Of a stretch of DNA of 27,540 nucleotides, positions 1 to 7,246 are shown one piece after another. Source of the DNA: a virus; the IMG/VR virus record IMGVR_UViG_3300048672_001472, positions 1 through 27,540 of that record. One strand, 5' to 3'. Made by a program: the position numbers and the translations under genes. The number at the start of each line of letters is the position of its first letter. Within the stretch, counting starts at the first letter, position 1. Under the pieces are notes generated by a model. It searched no databases and was not told the origin of the DNA. It saw only the letters and a list, made by a program, of their open reading frames with translations.

Positions 1-1
1 A

Positions 2-424
2 GCTATATCCGATCAAGATCCAGAAGCAATGGCTGAATTAGCGGATAAGATAACTGCTAGTAGAAGAGCTGGGTTATCCAAGTCAGGTGAGTGGAACCCA
101 GAAAATCTAGTTTTCAAGATTCTTCGCAATGAGAAATATATCGAACGATTAACCAACGCACGCCACAAGGCTACTGATATGGAACTATCAATAGAAGAGG
201 AAGAAGAAGATAAAGATGATCCTTGGTCCGATATTGGATACACCAAATCTAAGTCCGCGAAACCTAATGCTTCTGCAAAAAAAGAACGAGTGAATCTAAA
301 TGTTCCTTATTCTCATCGAGATTCTGCAAAACGGTTTGGGTGTCGATATGACCCAGGCATCCGCAAGTGGTACGTTATTATTGATCCAAAACAACTACAT
401 ACCATCCCATCTAGTTGGAGATAA
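2..424 (+). CDS. DUF5710-like C-terminal part of a larger protein (5' truncated)
   Basis: The reading frame is open from base 2, so the true start probably lies upstream of the window; the first internal ATG is at 29. The last ~45 residues carry a short module of the DUF5710 type: VNLNVPYSHRDSAKRFGCRY followed by DPGIRKWYVII. DUF5710 is a small domain of unknown function often appended to phage and plasmid DNA-metabolism proteins. Before it lies an acidic linker with a run of glutamates (residues ~52-66 counted from the ATG at 29) and an alpha-helical stretch containing KILRNEKYIERL that I do not recognise. The gene reads in the same direction as the downstream NAD genes. The function of the main body cannot be told from this end. 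Confidence 0.7.
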   Translation, partial: AISDQDPEAMAELADKITASRRAGLSKSGEWNPENLVFKILRNEKYIERLTNARHKATDMELSIEEEEEDKDDPWSDIGYTKSKSAKPNASAKKERVNLNVPYSHRDSAKRFGCRYDPGIRKWYVIIDPKQLHTIPSSWR

Positions 425-449
425 TAAGGTAAGTACTCATTATCCATTC

Positions 450-500
450 TTGTAATTAACAATAATTAACGTATAATAGAGTTTTATTATTGTTAATTAC
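450..500 (+). promoter_or_regulatory. Sigma70-like promoter inside a 15-bp inverted repeat, upstream of nadV remnant
   Basis: TTGTAA (450-455), a 16-bp spacer and TATAAT (472-477) form a good promoter. A perfect 15-bp inverted repeat flanks the -10 box: arm GTAATTAACAATAAT at 452-466 and its complement at 486-500. The left arm overlaps the -35 region and would not be transcribed from this promoter, so the repeat could be an operator or a hairpin formed only in read-through RNA. It was probably the original nadV promoter, since a nadV 5' remnant starts at 513. Confidence 0.6.
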
Positions 501-512
501 GAGATTATTACA

Positions 513-578
513 ATGTTAGAACATTTAAAGACATCTAATTTTATATTATTATCAGATGCGTATAATCCAATCACATAA
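513..578 (+). pseudogene. Duplicated 5' remnant of nadV
   Basis: A 21-codon frame reads MLEHLKTSNFILLSDAYNPIT then stop. Its first ~20 codons match the start of the intact nadV at 1453 (MLDHLKPLNIILMSDGYKVN), including the LxSDxY core. Similarity ends near base 572, just before the late-promoter-like box of the GIY-YIG gene that follows. The fragment sits directly behind a promoter, so it is probably the original 5' end of nadV, left when the endonuclease cassette inserted and a second copy of the 5' end restored the gene downstream. Alternatively it is a translated decoy or leader peptide. It is too short to be an enzyme. Confidence 0.8.
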
Positions 579-582
579 ATAC
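574..582 (+). promoter_or_regulatory. T4-late-like promoter box CATAAATAC
   Basis: CATAAATAC lies 25 nt before the ATG at 607. The same box at the same distance precedes many genes in this window. It overlaps the stop codon of the nadV remnant, so it marks the left edge of the mobile cassette. Confidence 0.6.
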
Positions 583-606
583 TTATATCCATCAGTTGGA
601 ATAATA

Positions 607-1419
607 ATGGAATTTTATGTATATCAATTAAGAGTAGAAAACGAAGAACACCCTTTCTACATCGGAAAGTCCTTTGTTGGAAGTAAGCGGTATATTGAAC
701 ATTGCTACGATGCTAATTCATCTGGACGGAATGGGAAGCTTTTTAAATCGAAAAAGATAAGAAAAGCTTGGAAATCTGGATTAGCATTTATGGAAGAGGT
801 TATTGCTACCTTTCCAACAGAAGAATTGGCATTACTTCTCGAGATGGACTTAATTACTCAGTATGGCAGGCGAGACAACGACACTGGTATCCTTTGCAAT
901 CACACTAACGGCGGCGAACGTGGATTGGGCAAGGTGGTTTCCGATGAAACCAGACAAAAAATGTCTAAATCTAAAATGGGTAATAAAATCAATGTGGGTA
1001 GGAAACGACTAGACATTCGTGATAGGTGTGGTAAGCCGTTGACTATGTACACATCGGATGGAACAAAAGAGCGTGAATTCTCTTCTCTACAAGAATGTGC
1101 TGACTTTTTGGGACTACACAAAGCCACGGTAGGAGGATGTGCAAGTGGAAAGGTTAGGTCTTGTGTACTGGACCGAGATGGAACAAAACATCAAGTCCTA
1201 TATGGAGTCGATCTACCAGAGACGATACCTCCATTCACAAAAAACGTACAAAATAAATTTGGTAGAATTGCTCAATACCACATCAATGGAACCCACATTG
1301 CGGATTATGATTCTGTAGTATTAGCTGCTAATAGCACTGGAATTGATGCTGGTATGATACGGTCCGTGATATTAGGCAAACTACAAACAGCCGGAAAGTT
1401 TTTCTGGAAACAAATATAG
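607..1419 (+). CDS. GIY-YIG homing endonuclease
   Basis: A free-standing homing endonuclease of ~270 residues that should cut a target in an uninvaded nadV gene and copy itself in. The N-terminus has the GIY-YIG signature in the form YVYQLRV...FYIGKS with a following RYIEHC segment, and a catalytic-region glutamate in LLLEMDLI. The C-terminal half carries NUMOD-like DNA-binding repeats (SLQECADFLGLHKATVGGC; a second begins GRIAQYHINGTHIADYDS). I prefer ATG 607 over an in-frame ATG at 556, because 556 lies inside the nadV remnant and the GIY fold begins right after 607. It is flanked by a nadV 5' remnant and intact nadV, which points to nadV as the homing target. Confidence 0.88.
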   Translation: MEFYVYQLRVENEEHPFYIGKSFVGSKRYIEHCYDANSSGRNGKLFKSKKIRKAWKSGLAFMEEVIATFPTEELALLLEMDLITQYGRRDNDTGILCNHTNGGERGLGKVVSDETRQKMSKSKMGNKINVGRKRLDIRDRCGKPLTMYTSDGTKEREFSSLQECADFLGLHKATVGGCASGKVRSCVLDRDGTKHQVLYGVDLPETIPPFTKNVQNKFGRIAQYHINGTHIADYDSVVLAANSTGIDAGMIRSVILGKLQTAGKFFWKQI

Positions 1420-1452
1420 ACATATTAATTACTCACACAATAGAAGGACAGT

Positions 1453-2922
1453 ATGTTAGATCACCTTAAACCTCTTAATATAATTTTGATGAGTGATGGA
1501 TATAAAGTCAATCATTACCTCCAACAAAAACCAGATACCACACATTCTTATGTGGTAATTGTTCCAAGACGCGCAAGTTCATATGCTGATCATATCGTGG
1601 CAGCAGGACAAGCGATGCTATCATCATTACTCGCTTCTGTTAGAATTACTCATGATATGATTGATGAAGCTGAAGTTGAAATTACCGAACAAGGGTATAT
1701 TTTCAACCGTGCTGGATGGGAATATATCGTCAACGAGTTAGATGGTAAGTTGCCGTTAGTGATTTATGGCGTTGAAGAAGGTAGAGTAGTAGCTCCCCAA
1801 ACGCCAATCGTTGGCATCTACAATACTGATGATGAATGTTGGTGGTTACCGACCTATGTTGAGACTATCGCACAAAGTATTATGTGGACTATGTCTACCA
1901 CTGCTTCTCTTTGTAGAGCAGCTCGGTTGAAGATTGCTGCATTTTGTGAAAAAACTGGAACTGATGTTGCCAATGTTGATTATATGCTGCATAACTTTGG
2001 TGATAGAAGTGCTAATGGTCCTGAAGCGGCTGTGCTTACCGCAATATCACACGCTATGTTGTTTAATGGATCCGATTGCTTGGCAGCGAACTCGTACATC
2101 AAAAAACTTTATAATACCAATAAAGCATATCTCTCCAGTATTGAAGCTACTGAGCATAGTACTACAGCATCGTGGTCCGATGCTAAGACTCTAAATGACA
2201 GGGACGCGGCATTGATGGTGGTTAATCGTTTATTAGCAGTGGTAAAACGACACCAAGAAACTGGCTTAGGCTTGCCATTTGTATCTGGGGTAATTGATCT
2301 ATATGATTCTCGCAGATTTGTGCGCGACTTTTGGGGTGATGAATTCAAGAGCTTGATTGAAACAAGTGGTGGAAGATTAATCGGCCGCCCTGATTCTGGG
2401 GATGTTACAGTAGAACCTGGTTTAGTTGGGTTAGATTTCAAAAATGCATTTGGTGGGCATGCTAATGAATTGGGATACTGGGTATTGCCATCTTATGTAG
2501 GTGTCATCCAAGGCGATGGATGTAAGATTCATACTATTGACAAGATCATGCAAGGATGGGTGGATGCTGGGTTCTCAATGGATAATTTCTGTTTGGGGAT
2601 GGGTGATGGTATTTCGCATCATGCAGCAAGAGATGACTTCAGCTTCTCTGTTAAAAGCATCGCCAACCAGATAACAGATGGAACCTTTAGATCTTTATTA
2701 AAGAAGCCCATCACAGACCTAGCAAAATCATCTTTGACGGGATTGATGAGATGTACCGAAGATGGTCAAGGTAACTTACAGGTAATTGACTGTAGTGTCG
2801 ATGGCGTGTGGAAGTTGTTTCCAACAGAAGGGGAACCTGGGTGGCAATTGTGGTTCAGCAACGGTAACAGAAAATACAGACAAACATTTGATAACGTCCG
2901 TGTTCGAGCACGAATTGTATAA
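1453..2922 (+). CDS. nadV: Nicotinamide phosphoribosyltransferase (NAMPT/NadV)
   Basis: Makes nicotinamide mononucleotide from nicotinamide and PRPP, the first step of NAD salvage. The 489-residue length matches the family. Family signatures are present: MSDGYK (residues 13-18), HNFGDRS in place of the usual HDFGYRG, the catalytic-histidine motif EHSTT (His235), the phosphate-binding RPDSGD (312-317), VIQGDG, and a degenerate GMGDG glycine loop. The SD is AGAAGGA just upstream of ATG 1453. An endonuclease gene and a duplicated nadV 5' fragment lie immediately upstream; despite that, the frame is intact. Phage nadV genes are known, for example in vibriophage KVP40, and phage NAD rebuilding has been linked to escape from NAD-depleting immunity. 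A NADAR gene follows within 400 bp. Confidence 0.95.
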   Translation: MLDHLKPLNIILMSDGYKVNHYLQQKPDTTHSYVVIVPRRASSYADHIVAAGQAMLSSLLASVRITHDMIDEAEVEITEQGYIFNRAGWEYIVNELDGKLPLVIYGVEEGRVVAPQTPIVGIYNTDDECWWLPTYVETIAQSIMWTMSTTASLCRAARLKIAAFCEKTGTDVANVDYMLHNFGDRSANGPEAAVLTAISHAMLFNGSDCLAANSYIKKLYNTNKAYLSSIEATEHSTTASWSDAKTLNDRDAALMVVNRLLAVVKRHQETGLGLPFVSGVIDLYDSRRFVRDFWGDEFKSLIETSGGRLIGRPDSGDVTVEPGLVGLDFKNAFGGHANELGYWVLPSYVGVIQGDGCKIHTIDKIMQGWVDAGFSMDNFCLGMGDGISHHAARDDFSFSVKSIANQITDGTFRSLLKKPITDLAKSSLTGLMRCTEDGQGNLQVIDCSVDGVWKLFPTEGEPGWQLWFSNGNRKYRQTFDNVRVRARIV

Positions 2923-2939
2923 CAATGAGGATCACTAGC

Positions 2940-3314
2940 ATGACTTTACGAGCATTAGCTAGACGTGATCGTATTACTCGTAAGTATTTGAGGTTAGCAG
3001 CAACATACAGAAGATTTGCTGAATATAAGACTCAACACTACTACGATTTCTCTTGGGATATGTTGGTCGAGTGTTATAACAGAGAAACACACGGCAAGCC
3101 AGCATCAGATCGAAATGGATATCTCTACGGAAAGTGGTGTAGAGATATAACGGTAGGTATGTGGATAGAAGATATTCGCCGGGGGGATTTCTGCAAGTGG
3201 GAATTTATAACCATAAACAATAGATGGTGGCTTCTCCCTATATTTGATACTATTACGTCAACTCCCCTATTTGGGCACGTAAAAACAATAACTCAACCAA
3301 TCAAGGATAACTAA
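2940..3314 (+). CDS. Hypothetical protein between nadV and NADAR
   Basis: A basic 124-residue protein rich in aromatic residues (Tyr and Trp), not recognised. ATG 2940 is preferred because GAGGA sits 8 nt upstream; an in-frame ATG at 2925 would leave that SD inside the gene. Its frame lies 3 nt after the nadV stop and it ends 1 nt before the NADAR start, so it is co-transcribed with both. The C-terminal half (WCRDITVGMWIEDIRRGDFC, then a Trp-Trp motif) looks globular. No membrane segment or signal peptide is visible. Position suggests an NAD-related role, but this is only guilt by association. Confidence 0.75.
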   Translation: MTLRALARRDRITRKYLRLAATYRRFAEYKTQHYYDFSWDMLVECYNRETHGKPASDRNGYLYGKWCRDITVGMWIEDIRRGDFCKWEFITINNRWWLLPIFDTITSTPLFGHVKTITQPIKDN

Positions 3315-3315
3315 G

Positions 3316-3834
3316 ATGACAAAAGTAATCATACACAGACAATATGATGTAACAGAAACGGACCAATTTGCACTATTTTACGGTGGTCCGTTTTCCAATT
3401 TTGCTCCTACTCCATTCGAAATGGATGGGTTAATGTTTAATACATCTGAACAAGCTTTTATGTACCGAAAAGCAATGGCATTTGGTGATGATGCGACGGC
3501 TCGTAAAATTCTTGCATCTACCTTACCAGCCAAGCAAAAAGCCTTCGGTAGACAGGTAATTGGGTTTGATCCGGAAGTTTGGTCGAATCAATCTATGTCT
3601 CATATGTATGACGCCTGTTATGCTAAATTTAGCCAGAATGCGAACTACAAAGAATTGTTGTTTAAATTTATGCATTTAGAGTTTGTGGAAGCTAGTGAAT
3701 TTGATCGCATATGGGGCATTGGGTTGTGGGCAAATGATGAACGCGCATATGATCGCGAGACCTGGCAAGGCGAAAACCGGTTGGGGTTGGTGTTAAACCA
3801 AGTAGCAACTACATTATTTAATGAAGCACAATAA
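3316..3834 (+). CDS. NADAR (YbiA-like) domain protein
   Basis: A 172-residue single-domain NADAR protein. Members bind ADP-ribose-like or riboflavin-pathway compounds; some remove ADP-ribose from guanine in DNA. Visible family features: FYGGPFSNF (residues 21-29), TSEQAFMYRKA (43-53), the AFGRQV segment, SQNANYKELLF, and the C-terminal RIWGIGLW with ENRLG. These are the usual NADAR blocks in order and at full length. SD AAGGA lies upstream. Its place beside nadV is a known phage pairing and fits NAD or ADP-ribose metabolism. Whether this one acts on small molecules or modified DNA cannot be told from sequence alone. Confidence 0.9.
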   Translation: MTKVIIHRQYDVTETDQFALFYGGPFSNFAPTPFEMDGLMFNTSEQAFMYRKAMAFGDDATARKILASTLPAKQKAFGRQVIGFDPEVWSNQSMSHMYDACYAKFSQNANYKELLFKFMHLEFVEASEFDRIWGIGLWANDERAYDRETWQGENRLGLVLNQVATTLFNEAQ

Positions 3835-3857
3835 TCTATTGGATTAAAGGAGATAAC

Positions 3858-4271
3858 ATGGCACATACAGTTCCAGATCACAACGTAGGCAATCTGTTGC
3901 GGAATGATTTTTATACCGTAAGAGTGAAGTACGATAATACGAGTCAATTATATACATTTAAAGTTCATACGGACCTGGTGGTTATCCCAGGCGACTTGGT
4001 ATTAGTTGAAACTAGAGAAAACAAAGGAACATATCGATCAGTCGAGGTTGTTAAAGTCGATCCAGTAATTGATATGCAGTTCGATAGTGATATTCGGTAT
4101 AAGTGGGTAGTGAGTAAAATCGACGATACACGATATGCCGAATTGTGCTCTAGAGATGCGGATGACATCATTCGTGCTAAACAAATTAGAACAGCAAAGC
4201 GAGTCGCAGCGTTAAGAGACCAATGTGGGATTGATTCCACAGAATTCCAATCTACTAATGTGGTGGTATAG
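3858..4271 (+). CDS. Hypothetical beta-rich protein
   Basis: A 137-residue protein with a very strong SD (AAAGGAGA, 3847-3854). The first ~90 residues alternate in the manner of a small beta barrel (YTFKVHTDLVVIPGDLVLVE), with a PGDLVLVET turn reminiscent of OB or Tudor-like folds; the last ~40 are helical and charged. No enzyme motif is recognised. Its end overlaps the SLOG gene start by 14 bp, so the two are probably translationally coupled. Confidence 0.75.
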   Translation: MAHTVPDHNVGNLLRNDFYTVRVKYDNTSQLYTFKVHTDLVVIPGDLVLVETRENKGTYRSVEVVKVDPVIDMQFDSDIRYKWVVSKIDDTRYAELCSRDADDIIRAKQIRTAKRVAALRDQCGIDSTEFQSTNVVV

Positions 4272-4638
4272 CGGAATTGGATCTAGGTCCACCCCCACTC
4301 TAATACAAAACCAAATGGTTGAGTATGCTAGCGCATTAGCTAGGTGTGGGGGTGTATTGCGTTCAGGTGGAGCGCTTGGAGCTGATTCGGCATTTGAGAC
4401 GGGATGTGATTTAGTTGATGGTAGCAAAGAGATATATCTACCATTCAAATCATTCAATAACAACGCATCTGATTTATATCAAGTATCCGAAGATGCATTA
4501 TATTTGGCATCTACTATTCATCCGGTGTTTAATAAATTAAGTAGAGTCGCTAAGCTATTAGTAGCTAGAAATATGTACCAAATATTAGGTGAAAATTTAC
4601 ACACTCCAGTTGAATTTGTCAGGCGTATTGCCAAATAA
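4258..4638 (+). pseudogene. SLOG-family (DprA/LOG-like) protein, N-terminal part of a split gene
   Basis: The N-terminal two thirds of a SLOG-fold nucleotide-binding protein. It opens with YSGIGSRSTP and contains LRSGGALGADSAFETG, the Rossmann-like glycine segment of the phage DprA/LOG-like family. Start ATG 4258 is chosen because the family begins exactly at this YxGIGSR strand; a GTG at 4225 adds residues not expected in the family. After EFV (codon ending at 4620) the frame runs into the 3' end of an opposite-strand endonuclease gene and stops six codons later. The missing C-terminal part is found downstream at 5354-5545. SLOG proteins bind nucleotides or NAD-derived molecules, which suits the neighbouring nadV and NADAR genes. 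Confidence 0.8.
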
Positions 4639-5332
4639 ATCCACCCGTTGTTTTGCTGTGTCCAGAACAACACCTACTGATATTGCCACTATTACTTCCC
4701 ACGCTATCAACCGCTGCTGTAATAGACGAAAATTGTTGAACAAAGACTAAATCTGTGGTATATTGATTTACTGGCCTTTTGTTTTGTTCGTGGTACTCAC
4801 ATGCTGCCATGGGATGTAACACGTCCCCAGTATAGGTCCAGCGAAACCCACCAGCGTAATTCTGTGTTCTTTTACAGCACGCTAGTATGCCACTATTTCT
4901 CATATTATTTTGTATCGCTGCTGATGCAGCATTGGGGTATTGGTTTAATGGCATGCCATCCATTGAGTATTGAGTCACTGATTTAGTCTTACCGGTTGAT
5001 TTTTTGTTTGAGTGTTCGCCACCTTGTCTAATGTTAGTGAGTATTCCGGTATTAGTTACCAATAGACCATATTGTAGTATTATCTGTGACTCATATTTAT
5101 ATGCCGCCTCTTCTGATAGGTTGGTATGCAATTTGGTAACAATTACAGATAGTCCAGTCCTCCATATAGACTGAATTCGCTCACACTTAAGACGATTGGT
5201 CCATCTAACTACTGGTTGCTTAGCCTCTGTCAAATGTGAATTAGCTCTATACCCAGTTCCCTTTCCTACATAAAAAGGAAAGTCGTTTCTTGGGTCAACC
5301 AATAAGTATATATAAAATCTGTTGTCAGTCAT
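4619..5332 (-). CDS. GIY-YIG homing endonuclease inserted in the SLOG gene
   Basis: A 237-residue endonuclease on the minus strand. The N-terminus has FYIYLLVDPRNDFPFYVGKG, a clear GIY-YIG start, with an arginine-containing helix after it and a catalytic-type Glu in YKYESQIILQYG. Two C-terminal DNA-binding repeats follow (VTQYSMDGMPLNQYPNAASA and VNQYTTDLVFVQQFSSITAA, each ending in GGFxWxY). Its TGA stop (4621-4619) shares two bases with the last intact SLOG codon, so the insertion is almost pure coding sequence: only ~25 nt lie between its ATG and the right junction. That leaves no room for a group I intron, so this is a free-standing endonuclease that splits its host gene. Confidence 0.87.
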   Translation of the reverse strand: MTDNRFYIYLLVDPRNDFPFYVGKGTGYRANSHLTEAKQPVVRWTNRLKCERIQSIWRTGLSVIVTKLHTNLSEEAAYKYESQIILQYGLLVTNTGILTNIRQGGEHSNKKSTGKTKSVTQYSMDGMPLNQYPNAASAAIQNNMRNSGILACCKRTQNYAGGFRWTYTGDVLHPMAACEYHEQNKRPVNQYTTDLVFVQQFSSITAAVDSVGSNSGNISRCCSGHSKTTGGFIWQYA

Positions 5333-5353
5333 AGATAGTTGTAGTATTATATA

Positions 5354-5545
5354 GTGTGTATTTATGTGAGTACTCCAGACGGCTGTAGCTCACACGATGA
5401 GTACTCAATAACCACTGGTGGGACGGGAACAGCAATATCCTTAGCGAGTCTAAATAATATTCCTGTGTTTAATTTAAAAAACCCAAATCACATTCGCGAT
5501 ATCGAAATGTTGATTTCACAATTGGGAAGTGTAAATAATGATTAA
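5354..5545 (+). pseudogene. SLOG-family protein, C-terminal part of the split gene
   Basis: The reading frame contains CIYVSTPDG, then TTGGTGTAISLA and IPVFNL, the glycine-rich TGGTGxAI loop and last strand of SLOG proteins. It continues the N-terminal part ending at EFV (4620) if the ~736-bp endonuclease segment (about 4621-5356) is removed. A GTG at 5354 could start translation of the fragment, but no SD is visible. Either the gene is inactivated, the halves associate, or the junction is restored in another way. The downstream gene overlaps its end by 8 bp, as expected of the original operon. Confidence 0.8.
5358..5366 (-). promoter_or_regulatory. T4-late-like promoter box CATAAATAC (minus strand)
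   Basis: The minus strand reads CATAAATAC 26 nt before the ATG of the GIY-YIG gene at 5332. The box lies within host-gene codons (TGT ATT TAT GTG), so the endonuclease may use a box contributed by its insertion site. Confidence 0.5.
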
Positions 5546-5771
5546 CAACGTTAGAATATTGAGATTTCACAATTCTCAATCATCAATAATGGAATCTACT
5601 ATTAATGAATTAATAGAGGATGGATATCAACCTATCGGCAAATTAGAAGTCTTCCCTGCCACGAAGTCGGATGGAGAGTATTATCTTATTCAACAAATGG
5701 TAAAATCATCTCAGATGGGTGGGATTGTAGTATCTGATGGAATACCCATCTCACAACTAATCCCTCATTAA
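5538..5771 (+). CDS. DUF1737-like small protein
   Basis: 77 residues. The block INELIEDGYQPIGKLEVFPA followed by YYLIQQMVK matches the DUF1737 pattern (a helix, then G[WY]QPxGG and a strand ending in YxQxMVK); function unknown. Start ATG 5538 overlaps the SLOG fragment stop, indicating an operon. The C-terminal third is not recognised. Confidence 0.7.
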   Translation: MINNVRILRFHNSQSSIMESTINELIEDGYQPIGKLEVFPATKSDGEYYLIQQMVKSSQMGGIVVSDGIPISQLIPH

Positions 5772-5779
5772 CCAATATT

Positions 5780-5821
5780 TTGTGCTGTATAAATAAAAGA
5801 TATAATACGTATACAGCACAA
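5780..5821 (+). promoter_or_regulatory. Promoter embedded in a 12-bp inverted repeat that covers the next start codon
   Basis: Arms TTGTGCTGTATA (5780-5791) and TATACAGCACAA (5810-5821) are perfectly complementary; the right arm ends on the A of ATG 5821. Between them lie TATAAT (5801-5806) and, overlapping the left arm, TATAAATA (5788-5795), a T4-late-like box 25 nt before the ATG. Read-through RNA would fold and hide the start. RNA begun at the internal promoter would lack the left arm. Confidence 0.6.
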
Positions 5822-5994
5822 TGGATACCTCACAAAAATACCAAGTAGTAATTAAAGGCGTTGTAGTTAGTCCTAAGTTCACATCATATCAATTAGCAGA
5901 GCAGTATCTTCTTCAGTCGGTTCCATTACATGAGCAATCACTAGCTGAAATAAAAACAGTATTATCATCTGGTGCCGAATTATTATTGGGGTAA
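5821..5994 (+). CDS. Small hypothetical protein (57 aa)
   Basis: Begins MDTSQKYQVVIKGVVVSP and continues with two short helices ending in AELLLG. No known family is recognised. There is no SD and almost no leader if transcription starts from the promoter at 5801-5806, so translation may be near-leaderless. The start codon sits in the right arm of an inverted repeat, which suggests controlled expression. Frame integrity and a dedicated promoter support it being a real gene. Confidence 0.6.
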   Translation: MDTSQKYQVVIKGVVVSPKFTSYQLAEQYLLQSVPLHEQSLAEIKTVLSSGAELLLG

Positions 5995-6004
5995 TAGTCA
6001 AATA

Positions 6005-6013
6005 GATAAATAC
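6005..6013 (+). promoter_or_regulatory. T4-late-like promoter box GATAAATAC
   Basis: GATAAATAC is 25 nt before ATG 6039 of the acidic virion-like protein gene, the spacing shared by the other boxes in this window. Confidence 0.55.
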
Positions 6014-6038
6014 CTTCACTTATTGAGGATATATTTAC

Positions 6039-7145
6039 ATGACACACTTTTCAGATGGCTTTCTTAGCTTTTTAACAGAATCATCCACATCTCTTACCTT
6101 CGGTAATAAATTACCAAACAACTCAGAAGATCCTTTTGGTGATGGGGATGAGGAAGCAAATCACTCCATCGTTGTTGATGATTACGAATTTGCTGATGTG
6201 GATTCAGGCAACGAAGACGACGATGATATGGGTGAGTTTGATGACGATTCGGAGTCCGAACCCGATCCCGATGAACCTGATTCGTTTGATCATGATGAGT
6301 CGGAGTTCGATGAGACTGATATGGACCCTGAGTGTGATGCATCATTGGATCCTGATTGCGAATCAAATGATTTCGATGACTCAGATGAAGACGACGTTGA
6401 CGTCATGATGCAGCGCGAATCTTTGTCGTTTTTACGCTCATTGCTTACGGAAAAATCTATTGGGAAAAAGCGCGTTCCTATTAAGACTGCACAAAAGGCT
6501 GTATACCACAGAGACTACGTAAAGACCAAGAAGAAACCATATCGCAAGTATCACCCCGAACAAACTAATGAAGGCTTTGCTGACTATGCAAAATCAATGG
6601 CGTCTTCGGCTGGATCTGGAATAGCAAATGCTGGACGGTCTATGGCAAATGCTGGACGGTCTGCAGTTGATGCAGTAAAACAAGTACCAGGACAGATTCA
6701 ACAAAAAGCTCAAGCAGCCCACGCAAACGCATCTACTCAATCTGCGATCGGGGATGCTAAAAGCGCGGCATACAAATTAGCTGTTACTATTCACAAATAC
6801 CTTAAGTTGAAAAATTCAGCTCCTGTTCAAGAAGGGCTGATGGATTACATGAGAGGAGCTGGACAAGAAACTGGCAAGAAAATTAACGCTGCAGTTCAAC
6901 CAATCCGCGACATTCACAGCGCTGGCAAAGAACGATCAAGAACAGCTGATATGGCAAAACTAAATAACGAAGCCAAAATTCATTTTACTGAATTAGTTAG
7001 ATTGCTGAATAGAGTTCCTCAAGACCAGAGAATAAAAACTCTCCAATCTATCTTACCGGAGCAGGCTCCCGCAAAAGTAAAAGCGATGATATTGAAACAG
7101 TTTACGGCAACTATGCCAAATCCATTTCGAGCGTCTCAATTCTAA
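6039..7145 (+). CDS. Acidic, probably virion or prohead-associated protein
   Basis: 368 residues. The N-terminus is SDGFLSFLTESST. Residues ~30-125 are almost a run of Asp, Glu and Ser. Then comes LSFLRSLLTEKS, a basic segment, Ala-rich helices with a short tandem repeat (residues ~195-208), and a helical C-terminus. LTE occurs twice (FLTE-SS and LLTE-KS) and fits the (L/I)xE sites cut by T4-type prohead proteases, so this may be a processed head-internal or core protein; that is inference. GAGGA lies 9 nt before ATG 6039, a late-type box precedes it, and a strong terminator follows. No enzyme motif is visible. Confidence 0.8.
   Translation: MTHFSDGFLSFLTESSTSLTFGNKLPNNSEDPFGDGDEEANHSIVVDDYEFADVDSGNEDDDDMGEFDDDSESEPDPDEPDSFDHDESEFDETDMDPECDASLDPDCESNDFDDSDEDDVDVMMQRESLSFLRSLLTEKSIGKKRVPIKTAQKAVYHRDYVKTKKKPYRKYHPEQTNEGFADYAKSMASSAGSGIANAGRSMANAGRSAVDAVKQVPGQIQQKAQAAHANASTQSAIGDAKSAAYKLAVTIHKYLKLKNSAPVQEGLMDYMRGAGQETGKKINAAVQPIRDIHSAGKERSRTADMAKLNNEAKIHFTELVRLLNRVPQDQRIKTLQSILPEQAPAKVKAMILKQFTATMPNPFRASQF
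6624..6662 (+). repeat. Tandem repeat within the acidic protein gene
   Basis: An 18-bp stretch (GCAAATGCTGGACGGTCT) occurs at 6624-6641 and again at 6645-6662, period 21 bp. It encodes the repeated residues ANAGRSM-ANAGRSA and is a recent in-frame duplication. Confidence 0.85.
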
Positions 7146-7151
7146 TGAACC

Positions 7152-7178
7152 GAAAGCCCTTAATTGGGCTTTCTTTTT
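7152..7178 (+). terminator. Rho-independent terminator
   Basis: An 8-bp stem GAAAGCCC / GGGCTTTC with loop TTAATT, followed by five T's. It lies 7 nt after the stop of the acidic protein gene and before the promoter of the next gene. Confidence 0.92.
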
Positions 7179-7187
7179 ATCCATACA

Positions 7188-7216
7188 TTGATTACCACAC
7201 GATAATTCATTATAAT
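7188..7216 (+). promoter_or_regulatory. Sigma70-like promoter of the CCA enzyme gene
   Basis: TTGATT (7188-7193), a 17-bp spacer and TATAAT (7211-7216), just after the terminator and 30 nt before ATG 7247. TTGATT recurs as the -35 box at 8806, 16667 and 26231. Confidence 0.75.
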
Positions 7217-7246
7217 ATCTTTAAATTAAAAATAAGGAATTAACGC

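Noticed and set aside
2109-2441. Minus-strand frame inside nadV
   Set aside because: Shadow of the strongly conserved nadV frame; no start signals.
4621-5356. Group I intron in the SLOG gene
   Set aside because: The segment is almost entirely antisense endonuclease coding sequence with ~25 nt spare.
6094-6408. Overlapping frames on both strands inside the acidic protein gene
   Set aside because: They arise from the GAT/GAC/GAA-rich composition, lack SD sites and show low-complexity products.
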